Notes: generated by a model not told the origin, from the sequence alone. Numbered from the stretch's first letter, positions 1-4,980 are shown. The stretch: 6,568 nucleotides of DNA from JBFHRB01 sp041591915 (GCA_041591915.1 JBFHRB010000187.1:1-6568); one strand, 5' to 3'. Translations and numbers: made by a program.

Positions 1-192
1 CGACTCCTGGGCCGTCGCGCCGGTGGAGCCGTCCGTGCCGACGTCGTCGGACTCGGCCTCGACGCTCGTCCTTCGCCCGACCGTCTCGCTCGCCTCGTCG
101 GCGGACTCTCCGCTGGAGCACGCCGTGCCCACCATCGCCACGAGCAGCGCGCCAGCGACCCAGCGCCTCACCATCGTCTTCGTCGACCGCAT
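1..192 (-). CDS. Probable lipoprotein, N-terminal part (runs off left edge)
   Basis: Read from 192 towards 1, this is an uninterrupted 64-codon frame beginning MRSTKTMVRRWVAG. Residues 1-11 are positively charged, residues 12-24 are hydrophobic (VAGALLVAMVGTA), and Cys25 follows, then SSGESADEASE and a Ser/Asp/Glu/Thr-rich tether. This is the layout of a bacterial lipoprotein signal peptide with Cys25 as the lipidated residue, although the lipobox GTA-C is not ideal because Leu is usual at -3. The mature protein would be anchored on the outer face of the membrane. The functional domain lies beyond the window, so no role can be given (solute-binding protein is one of many possibilities). An alternative ATG at 174 would start the protein at Met7 and keep a shorter signal peptide. 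A weak GGGCGG lies upstream of 192, and no TANNNT box is visible upstream on this strand. The charge pattern and lipobox make this frame far more credible than the overlapping plus-strand frame. Confidence 0.72.
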   Translation of the reverse strand, partial: MRSTKTMVRRWVAGALLVAMVGTACSSGESADEASETVGRRTSVEAESDDVGTDGSTGATAQES

Positions 193-321
193 CTCGCATC
201 CGCCCTGTCGTCGGTCCGTCAGGCGTGGGACGCCACGCGGCGGTGCGGGGTTGCATCCGATCTCGCGCCGTGTCGTCGGCCGGTTGTCGCGCGGGGCGCG
301 CGGCGCGTTGCGGGGTGCGTG

Positions 322-363
322 GGCGGGCGCTCGGGCGGGGCGCCGGCGGGCGCTCGGGCGGGG
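322..363. repeat. Perfect 19-bp direct repeat, two copies
   Basis: The 19-base sequence GGCGGGCGCTCGGGCGGGG occurs at 322-340 and again at 345-363, separated by CGCC, giving a 23-bp period. It lies in the non-coding spacer between the lipoprotein gene and tRNA-Ser. It is probably a small GC-rich tandem duplication and no function is evident. The rest of 193-393 holds only a small inverted repeat (GCGTGG 223-228 / CCACGC 233-238) and no credible gene. Confidence 0.7.
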
Positions 364-401
364 TCGGCTGCCAGGGCGGAGTGAGCGGCGCGCGCAACGC
401 G

Positions 402-431
402 TTGCAGGGCTCCGAGCCCCTCTCGTACCAT
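402..431 (+). promoter_or_regulatory. Promoter of tRNA-Ser
   Basis: TTGCAG (402-407) resembles a -35 box and TACCAT (426-431) a -10 box, with an 18-bp spacer. Transcription would start near 438, a few bases before the tRNA 5' end at 443. A 12-bp perfect palindrome GCAACGCGTTGC (394-405) overlaps the -35 box and might be an operator or chance. Confidence 0.6.
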
Positions 432-442
432 CCGCCTCCGTT

Positions 443-531
443 GGAGGGTTCGCCTAGTCCGGCCTATGGCGCACGGTTGGAATCCGTGTTGACCCGCAAG
501 GGTCTCGAGGGTTCGAATCCCTCACCCTCCG
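443..531 (+). tRNA. tRNA-Ser (anticodon GGA)
   Basis: The 89-nt sequence folds completely as a class II tRNA. The acceptor arm GGAGGGT (443-449) pairs perfectly with ACCCTCC (524-530), with G531 as the discriminator base expected for serine. The D stem GCC (452-454) pairs with GGC (468-470). The anticodon stem CACGG (472-476) pairs with CCGTG (484-488) around loop TTGGAAT, placing GGA at 479-481, which reads UCC and UCU codons. The long variable arm GACCC/GGGTC (491-495/500-504) with loop GCAA is typical of tRNA-Ser. The T arm GAGGG-TTCGAAT-CCCTC spans 507-523. The 3' CCA is not encoded (CTC follows), so it must be added by nucleotidyltransferase. The gene stands alone with its own promoter and a downstream hairpin. 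Confidence 0.97.
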
Positions 532-534
532 CTC

Positions 535-563
535 ACGACGCCCGGCCTCGTGCCGGGCGTCGT
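535..563 (+). terminator. Hairpin terminator after tRNA-Ser
   Basis: A perfect 12-bp stem ACGACGCCCGGC (535-546) / GCCGGGCGTCGT (552-563) closes a 5-nt loop four bases after the tRNA 3' end. No U-tract follows (CGCGTTC), as is common in high-GC actinobacteria. Position and stem strength support termination of the tRNA transcript, though it could also act as a 3' processing signal. Confidence 0.7.
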
Positions 564-580
564 CGCGTTCACGTCGCGGC

Positions 581-684
581 GGGGTCGGTGGTGGGGTCAG
601 AGGTGCGCGGGGTCAGGTGTGCGCGGGGTCAGGGGCACGGGCGCGGGGTCGAGGGTGCGCGGGGTCAGGGGCACGGGCGGGGTT
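581..684. repeat. GGGGTCAG tandem repeat array
   Basis: The core GGGGTC(A/G)(G/A) recurs at 581, 593, 609, 625, 645 and 661, giving units of 12, 16, 16, 20 and 16 bp plus a terminal unit of about 19-20 bp. The tails alternate between NGGTGCGC-like and GGGCACGGGCG. There is a higher-order 36-bp period: positions 619-643 and 655-679 are identical over 25 bases. The final units overlap the 3' end of the minus-strand DUF4190 gene, whose TGA stop (667-665) is the complement of a TCA inside one core. Units of variable length with no spacers rule out CRISPR. This looks like a slippage-prone minisatellite. Confidence 0.75.
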
Positions 685-1267
685 CGGGCTCGCCGCCGGG
701 CTGCAGCGACCAGACGTTGCTGGGCTGGATGTCGTTGACTGCCTGCATGCAGTACGTCGTGGCGTCAGCGCGGACGATCGTGATCGGCTGGTGCGGCGCG
801 ACGACGAACCCGTACGCCTCGAGGGCCTCCAGGTCGTCGAGGTAGCTGCCCGTTGCCGCGCGGGCCTGCTCCTGTGCCTCGCCCGCGACGCGGAGTTCGA
901 TCTGCGCGAAGTCGTCGTAGCTGTCCACCCGGTTGTTCGTGAACGCGGTGACGAGCCAGACGAACGCGATCGTCGCGAGGAGTCCGAGCGCGCCGAGGAC
1001 GATGCCGGTGATCGCCAGACCACGCCCGCGCTCCGGCGGGCGGCCCGGGTCCTTCAGCTCACGCAGCGCCAGCGCACCGAGGGCGACTCCCGCAAGCGAT
1101 CCCAGCCCGAAGACGTAGAGCAGCGACGCGACGAACGCGATGATCGCCTTGGTGTTGAAGCCGGGCTTGCGTGGAGGCTCCACGCCCGGCGCGGGGGCCT
1201 GCCCGGATGGCGGCGCCGGGGCGGCCCCGGGCGGGCCTTCGGGGGGCGGCAGCGACGTGTCAGCCAT
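665..1267 (-). CDS. DUF4190-type membrane protein with extracytoplasmic C-terminal domain
   Basis: A 200-residue protein. Residues 1-37 are a Pro/Ala/Gly-rich cytoplasmic tail. Two hydrophobic hairpin helices follow, at about 40-69 (AIIAFVASLLYVFGLGSLAG) and 84-109, joined by a short charged loop (RELKDPGRPPERGRG). This is the known pattern of DUF4190, whose function is unknown. Residues about 118-200 would lie outside the membrane and contain a region resembling minor pilin C-termini: an Ala-rich helix, LEALEAYGF, a TYC motif (Cys173) and a final PRPCP (Cys199), so a disulphide is possible. The pilin resemblance is inferred from pattern only. The start is well supported by AGGAG (1280-1276) eight bases upstream of ATG, and a possible minus-strand -10 TACGGT lies at 1303-1298. 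The gene is divergent from the small membrane protein gene, with 62 bp between starts. Its last codons and stop fall in the GGGGTCAG repeat array, so the C-terminus may vary between strains. Confidence 0.85.
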   Translation of the reverse strand: MADTSLPPPEGPPGAAPAPPSGQAPAPGVEPPRKPGFNTKAIIAFVASLLYVFGLGSLAGVALGALALRELKDPGRPPERGRGLAITGIVLGALGLLATIAFVWLVTAFTNNRVDSYDDFAQIELRVAGEAQEQARAATGSYLDDLEALEAYGFVVAPHQPITIVRADATTYCMQAVNDIQPSNVWSLQPGGEPEPRPCP

Positions 1268-1316
1268 GAACGCAGCTCCTGGACGACCAGCGCGACGACC
1301 GTAGTTGCGGCGGCCC

Positions 1317-1322
1317 TACCCT
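1317..1322 (+). promoter_or_regulatory. -10 box of a probable leaderless gene
   Basis: TACCCT ends seven bases before the ATG at 1330. That is the distance expected from a -10 box to the transcription start, so the start codon would be the first transcribed triplet. No Shine-Dalgarno sequence precedes the ATG (GCGCCCC). Leaderless transcripts are common in actinobacteria. Confidence 0.6.
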
Positions 1323-1329
1323 GCGCCCC

Positions 1330-1701
1330 ATGGACGAGCCCACCACCGATCAGCCGCACGCCGTGCCGCCGGCCACCCCCGAGCCCGACGGCTCGGTCGA
1401 GGTCAACCGTGCCGTGCGCGCGCCCAGCCCCCGCGCGGCACTGACCTGGCTCATCATCGCGACGGTGTCGTCGCTCGCGATGGCCGGCTACATCGGCCGC
1501 CAGACCCTGTTCGTCGTGCGCGACGCCGAGGGCATCGGCATCGCCATCTACGTCGGGATCATCGCCGCGATGGGCCTGCTGGCCCTGAGCCTGACCGCCG
1601 GTGGCTGGATCACGCTGCGGTCGAAGCCGATGCTGTCGATGCGCCTCTCCCAGGTCGGCCTGTTCTTCCTCTTCGTGGTCCTCAGCGTCTCCTTCGTCTG
1701 A
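1330..1701 (+). CDS. Small three-helix membrane protein, function unknown
   Basis: A 123-residue protein. Residues 1-35 are polar and Pro/Glu-rich (MDEPTTDQPHAVPPATPEPD), probably cytoplasmic. Three hydrophobic stretches follow, at about 37-56 (ALTWLIIATVSSLAMAGYIG), 69-95 (GIGIAIYVGIIAAMGLLALS) and 107-123 (SQVGLFFLFVVLSVSFV), the last reaching the C-terminus. The linkers carry a few charges (RQTLFVVRDAEG; RSKPMLSMR). I do not recognise a family and see no catalytic motif. The start is chosen because TACCCT lies seven bases upstream, implying leaderless translation from this ATG, and no other start gives the full first helix. It is divergent from the DUF4190 gene and followed by a hairpin before the SRP RNA promoter, so it is probably monocistronic. 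Coding potential is good: a long hydrophobic pattern with regular third-position GC. Confidence 0.78.
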   Translation: MDEPTTDQPHAVPPATPEPDGSVEVNRAVRAPSPRAALTWLIIATVSSLAMAGYIGRQTLFVVRDAEGIGIAIYVGIIAAMGLLALSLTAGGWITLRSKPMLSMRLSQVGLFFLFVVLSVSFV

Positions 1702-1754
1702 CCATCGCCGGGCTGGGCCACGGGGGTCAGGCCGATCCACGACCGGGCTGGGGT

Positions 1755-1784
1755 GGGGGCTGTCCGCGGCCGGGACAGGCCCCC
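1755..1784 (+). terminator. GC-rich hairpin between membrane protein gene and SRP RNA
   Basis: GGGGGC+TGTCC (1755-1765) pairs with GGACA (1773-1777) and GCCCCC (1779-1784), leaving one bulged G and a 7-nt loop. It sits 53 bases after the membrane protein stop and just before the SRP RNA promoter, so it probably separates the two transcripts. There is no U-tract. A second, mutually exclusive stem, GTCCGCGG (1762-1769) with CCGCGGAC (1783-1790), overlaps it. Confidence 0.45.
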
Positions 1785-1796
1785 GCGGACCGGCGC

Positions 1797-1802
1797 TACC
1801 CT
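1797..1802 (+). promoter_or_regulatory. -10 box of SRP RNA promoter
   Basis: TACCCT is the same hexamer found before the membrane protein gene and recR. A start at G1811 or close by fits both the distance from the box and the first base pair of the long RNA helix. A possible -35 (GGGACA, 1772-1777) is 19 bp away and weak. Confidence 0.55.
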
Positions 1803-1810
1803 CTCGCGCT

Positions 1811-1960
1811 GACGCCGCGGGGCCGAGGTCCCGGGCGGGGCGAGTCCACTGGTGACTCCCTCCGGTGAACCGGGTCAGGGCCGGAAGGCAGCAGCCCTAA
1901 GCCGTTCTTGGGAGGGTGCCGGCAGGGCGTCCCGTCCGGGGCCCCGGCCCCGCCGGCGTT
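1811..1960 (+). ncRNA. ffs: Small signal recognition particle RNA (4.5S-type)
   Basis: The universally conserved SRP domain IV is clear: GGGTCAGGGCCGGAAGG at 1872-1888 followed by CAGCAGCCC. The GGAA tetraloop (1883-1886) is closed by GCC/GGC, the internal loop bears the AGCAG side, and GGG (1872-1874) pairs with CCC (1895-1897). This is the Ffh-binding element that guides ribosomes making membrane and secreted proteins to FtsY at the membrane. CCCTCC (1858-1863) pairs with GGAGGG (1911-1916), and 1827-1842 pairs with 1928-1943 over 16 bp including three G-U wobbles. After one A/C mismatch the helix continues, 1813-1825 with 1945-1958, with a single bulged C1954. It has no Alu domain, so it is the short form. 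The ends given are those of the full helix. The mature RNA could be trimmed to about 1827-1943, closer to the usual 4.5S length. It lies upstream of dnaX, as in several Gram-positive genomes. Confidence 0.93.
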
Positions 1961-1974
1961 GCGGCGCCATCACT

Positions 1975-2052
1975 GTGTGGACATTTCGTGCCGTGTGGTC
2001 ATCTGCTTCCCGCTTGTCGCAGAGATGTCCACGCGGCAACAGATGACCACAC
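1975..2052. repeat. Symmetric array of four GTGTGGWCAT sites upstream of dnaX
   Basis: Two direct copies, GTGTGGACAT (1975-1984) and GTGTGGTCAT (1993-2002), are followed by two inverted ones, ATGTCCACGC (2025-2034) and ATGACCACAC (2043-2052). The step within each pair is exactly 18 bp and the whole array is symmetric about 2013/2014. The longest exact arms are 1992-2005 and 2040-2053 (14 bp). GTGGACAT (1977-1984) is also an exact inverse of 2025-2032. The region is visibly less GC-rich than its surroundings and encodes no credible protein. In reverse orientation site 1 reads ATGTCCACA, one base from the actinobacterial DnaA box TTGTCCACA. The other three have two mismatches. It may be a protein-binding array acting on dnaX, or a structured RNA or DNA element. 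The pattern is certain, the function is not. Confidence 0.8.
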
Positions 2053-2101
2053 GATGATGGGTGCGTCGCTCGTGGGCGGGGGCGCGGTCACGGGCGGGGC
2101 G

Positions 2102-2107
2102 TAGGAT
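2102..2107 (+). promoter_or_regulatory. -10 box upstream of dnaX
   Basis: TAGGAT fits the TANNNT consensus and would start transcription near 2114, giving a leader of about 42 nt. I see no convincing -35 box. The four-site array ends 50 bp upstream, in the place expected for regulator binding. Confidence 0.5.
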
Positions 2108-2155
2108 GCGGGTCACCTTCCCCGCCACGCCCGGACGACGCTCGGGAGCTCCGCG

Positions 2156-4306
2156 TTGGCTTACGTCTCGCTGTACCGCAAGTACCGCCCGCAGACCTTC
2201 GACGAGGTCATCGGCCAGTCGCACGCCACGCAGGTGCTGCGCCACGCCATCGAGGAGGACCGGCTCCACCACGCCTACCTCTTCACCGGCCCGCGGGGCA
2301 CCGGCAAGACGTCGACCGCCCGCATCCTGGCCAAGGCCGTGAACTGCGAGCAGGGACCCACGTCCACCCCGTGCAACACCTGTGCCCAGTGCGTGGCGAT
2401 CACCGACGGGAGCTCGGTGGACGTCGTCGAGCTCGACATGGCCAGCCACGGCGGTGTCGACGACGCCCGCGAGCTCCGCGAGCGGGCGCTGTTCGCGCCG
2501 GCGTCGGCGCGGCGGAAGGTCTACATCCTCGACGAGGTGCACATGGCCTCGTCGGCCGCGTTCAACGCGCTGCTCAAGCTGATCGAGGAGCCGCCGGCGC
2601 ACGTGCTCTTCACCATGGCGACGACCGACCCGCAGAAGGTCATCCCGACGATCATGAGCCGCGTGCAGCGGCTCGACATGCGCCGCGTCTCGGCCACCGA
2701 CGTCGGCGCCCACGCCGTGGCACTGGCCGAGCGCGAGGGCTACAGCCTCGACGAGGACGCGGTGGATGCCGTCGTGCGCGCCGGCGACGGCTCGGTGCGC
2801 GACACCCTCTCGATCCTCGAGCAGGTGCTCGCCTTCGGCTCCACGGGCGAGACGATCACGGGCGAGGCCGTCGCCCGTGTGCTGGGCAACACGCCGGTCG
2901 ACAAGGTCTTCGACGCCGTCGACCGCATCGCCACCCAGGACGTCGCCGGGGTCATGGCCCTCGTGCAGGGCCTCCTCGACGACGGCCACGACCTCCGCCG
3001 GTTCGCGCTCGACCTCGCCGGCCACGTTCGCGACCTGCTCGTGCTGCAGGTCGCCCCCACGCGCCCGGACCTCGTGGACGCCACCGAGGAGCGCCGCGCA
3101 CGCCTGCTGCAGCAGGCCAACGTCCTCGGTGCCGAGTCGCTGCTGCGGGCGGTCGACCTCCTCGCGGACGCCCTCACGGAGATGCGCCAGTCCCCGCCCC
3201 GCCTCCCGCTCGAGCTCACGCTCGCCAAGCTCGCGATGCCCGCCACGTCCGGCGACACCACCGCGCTGGCCGACCGCATCGCCCGGCTCGAGCAGGGGCG
3301 CCCGGCCCCCACCACCACGCCGGCCAAGGCCACGGCACCACCGGCCCCGACCGCACCCCCGGCGACCCCCGCCGCAGCCGCTGCGCCCCCGGACGTCGAG
3401 CAAGCCCCACCTTCCCCGGCCCCCGCGAGGAGCCCACGACCGGTCAGGGCCCAGGCCGAGCACGACACGCCGAGCCCCGCCGCGGCGAGTGACGAGGCCG
3501 CGACCACCGCGCCCCCGCAGGCCCCGCCGCCGGCCGAGGAGCCGCACGCAGAGGAGCCTGCCAAGGCCCCGCAGGCAGAGGAGCCGCCGGCAGAGGAGCC
3601 GGGGGCCGAAGCCGCACCGACGACGACGTCCGAACCGGCGGAGGCCGCACACCGCGAGCCCACGATGGCGGCGCCGTCCCAGGCTCCGCCCCCACCAGCC
3701 GCACAGCCCGAGCCAGCCGCACCGCCCGAGCCGCCAGCCGACGCGGACGCGGACGCAGCACCGCCCGAAGCACCGGCAGCCGACGCACCCGCACCCGAAG
3801 CACCCGCCCCCGACGCCGTGGCGCCCGACGCACCCCCGGCCCGCGCGACGATCGACCAGATCGCCGGGAAGTGGCCGGCCATCCTCGACATCCTGCGCAA
3901 CGAGAGCATGCGCATCTACTCGATCATGAACGAGGGCAGGCCGGTGGAGCTGACCAGCGGCACGCTCGTGCTGGCGTTCCAGCCCAAGCACGCGGCCTTC
4001 CACGCCAAGAACGCGAGCCAGGGCGAGTACGCCGACGCCCTGCAGCGCGCCGTCAAGCAGGCGTGCGGCCTCAACGTGCGCATCGCGACGACGATCCTGC
4101 AGGCGGGCGGCGCCGTGCCCGCAGCACCTGCGCCTTCCGACGCCGCGCCCGACCCGGCCGACCTCGCCGCGCCGCCCGAGGTCCAGGCGGCCGTCCGGGA
4201 GGCCGAGTACGAGTCCGCTCGCGCCAGCGTGAGCACGGCCACGGACGGCAGCGAGGACATCGGGGACCTCGTCGTGCGGGAGCTGGACGCGACCCCGCTC
4301 GACTGA
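2156..4306 (+). CDS. dnaX: DNA polymerase III subunit gamma/tau
   Basis: This 716-residue protein is the ATPase of the clamp loader, which opens the beta clamp and loads it on primed DNA and, as tau, ties polymerase and helicase together. The N-terminus YRKYRPQTFDEVIGQ is diagnostic. Walker A GPRGTGKT is at 45-52. A zinc site uses Cys64, Cys73, Cys76 and Cys79. ELDMASHGGVDD is at 92-103, Walker B ILDEVH at 124-129, sensor 1 ATTDP at 155-159, SRVQ at 168-171 (Arg169 is the expected arginine finger; the Cys of the common SRC motif is Val) and sensor 2 GSVRDTLS at 212-219. Domain III ends near 380. Residues about 383-562 are a low-complexity Pro/Ala/Glu linker. A conserved-looking tau C-terminal domain (about 564-650) and an acidic tail follow. 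The start is TTG at 2156, with GGGAG (2144-2148) seven bases upstream. No A-rich slippery site is visible, so a frameshifted gamma form is not supported. recR follows after 55 bp. Confidence 0.97.
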   Translation: MAYVSLYRKYRPQTFDEVIGQSHATQVLRHAIEEDRLHHAYLFTGPRGTGKTSTARILAKAVNCEQGPTSTPCNTCAQCVAITDGSSVDVVELDMASHGGVDDARELRERALFAPASARRKVYILDEVHMASSAAFNALLKLIEEPPAHVLFTMATTDPQKVIPTIMSRVQRLDMRRVSATDVGAHAVALAEREGYSLDEDAVDAVVRAGDGSVRDTLSILEQVLAFGSTGETITGEAVARVLGNTPVDKVFDAVDRIATQDVAGVMALVQGLLDDGHDLRRFALDLAGHVRDLLVLQVAPTRPDLVDATEERRARLLQQANVLGAESLLRAVDLLADALTEMRQSPPRLPLELTLAKLAMPATSGDTTALADRIARLEQGRPAPTTTPAKATAPPAPTAPPATPAAAAAPPDVEQAPPSPAPARSPRPVRAQAEHDTPSPAAASDEAATTAPPQAPPPAEEPHAEEPAKAPQAEEPPAEEPGAEAAPTTTSEPAEAAHREPTMAAPSQAPPPPAAQPEPAAPPEPPADADADAAPPEAPAADAPAPEAPAPDAVAPDAPPARATIDQIAGKWPAILDILRNESMRIYSIMNEGRPVELTSGTLVLAFQPKHAAFHAKNASQGEYADALQRAVKQACGLNVRIATTILQAGGAVPAAPAPSDAAPDPADLAAPPEVQAAVREAEYESARASVSTATDGSEDIGDLVVRELDATPLD

Positions 4307-4330
4307 CGCGACACACCCCGCCGGTACCCT
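4303..4330 (+). promoter_or_regulatory. Possible internal promoter for recR
   Basis: CTGACG (4303-4308), overlapping the dnaX stop codon, and TACCCT (4325-4330) are separated by 16 bp. Transcription would start near 4337, giving a short leader of about 25 nt. recR may therefore be transcribed both from here and by read-through from dnaX. Confidence 0.5.
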
Positions 4331-4361
4331 CGGCGGAACGCAACCGTCGGGACCCACAGCG

Positions 4362-4958
4362 ATGTACGAGGGCGCGGTCCAGGACCTCATCGACGAGCTC
4401 GGGCGCCTGCCCGGGGTCGGGCCGAAGAGCGCCCAGCGGATCGCGTTCCACCTCCTGCAGGCCGACCCCACCGACGCCCGCCGGCTCGCCGACGCGATCA
4501 CGCGGGTCAAGCAGACCGTCCGGTTCTGCGCGCGCTGCTTCAACATCTCCGAGCAGGAGCAGTGCCGCATCTGTCGGGACACCCGGCGCACCGACGACCT
4601 GCTGTGCGTGGTCGAGGAGCCGCGCGACGTCATCGCGATCGAGCGCACGCAGGAGTTCCGCGGCCGCTACCACGTCCTCGGCGGCGCGATCTCGCCGATC
4701 GACGGCATCGGTCCCGACCAGCTCCACATCAAGGAGCTCATGGCGCGGCTGGGTTCGGAGCCGATCAGCGAGGTCATCCTCGCCACCAACCCCAACGTCG
4801 AGGGGGAGGCCACGGCGAGCTACCTGAGCCGCCTGATCACCACCCTCGGCGTGCGCGTCACCCGCATCGCGAGCGGGCTGCCGGTCGGCGGTGACCTCGA
4901 CTACGCGGACGAGGTGACACTCGGACGCGCCTTCGCGGGCCGTCGCGACGTCGGCTGA
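4362..4958 (+). CDS. recR: Recombination mediator protein RecR
   Basis: A 198-residue protein of normal family length. RecR forms a ring-shaped DNA clamp and works with RecO (and RecF) to load RecA on SSB-coated single-stranded gaps. The helix-hairpin-helix LGRLPGVGPKSAQRIAFHLL occupies 13-32. The zinc finger uses Cys56, Cys59, Cys68 and Cys71. The Toprim domain runs from about 79 (LLCVVEEPRDVIAIE) to 170 and contains NPNVEGEATA (143-152). The C-terminal GLPVGGDLDYADEVTLGRAF is the family signature. The ATG at 4362 gives the standard MYEGAVQDLIDELGRLPGVG N-terminus. The Shine-Dalgarno sequence is weak (CGGGA about 10 bases upstream). It follows dnaX directly. The nucleoid-associated gene ybaB/ebfC, which usually lies between them, is missing here. 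Confidence 0.97.
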   Translation: MYEGAVQDLIDELGRLPGVGPKSAQRIAFHLLQADPTDARRLADAITRVKQTVRFCARCFNISEQEQCRICRDTRRTDDLLCVVEEPRDVIAIERTQEFRGRYHVLGGAISPIDGIGPDQLHIKELMARLGSEPISEVILATNPNVEGEATASYLSRLITTLGVRVTRIASGLPVGGDLDYADEVTLGRAFAGRRDVG

Positions 4959-4980
4959 CCCACACCGACCGCCACTCGGC

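Noticed and set aside
23..457. Plus-strand frame of 144 codons at the left edge
   Set aside because: It runs into tRNA-Ser, is opposite a frame with a proper lipoprotein signal peptide, and has an Arg/Gly-rich low-complexity sequence.
581..684. CRISPR array
   Set aside because: The units are 12-20 bp with no unique spacers and a higher-order duplication, which is a minisatellite pattern.
617..1444. Plus-strand frame of 275 codons opposite the DUF4190 gene
   Set aside because: It is antisense to a protein with clear membrane helices and a good ribosome binding site, overlaps the leaderless gene and starts inside the repeat array.
1961..2110. Replication origin (oriC)
   Set aside because: The four DnaA-box-like sites are imperfect, there is no AT-rich unwinding stretch, and dnaA/dnaN are not adjacent. 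A DnaA-related regulatory site remains possible.
3300..3840. Programmed frameshift making the gamma form of DnaX
   Set aside because: No A-rich slippery heptamer or similar run occurs in or before the linker. The frame is continuous and GC-rich.
1970..4648. An open minus-strand frame of 892 codons opposite dnaX and part of recR
   Set aside because: It mirrors dnaX and recR, is extremely Arg/Gly/Val-rich with no known motif, and arises because third-position GC bias removes stops on the opposite strand.
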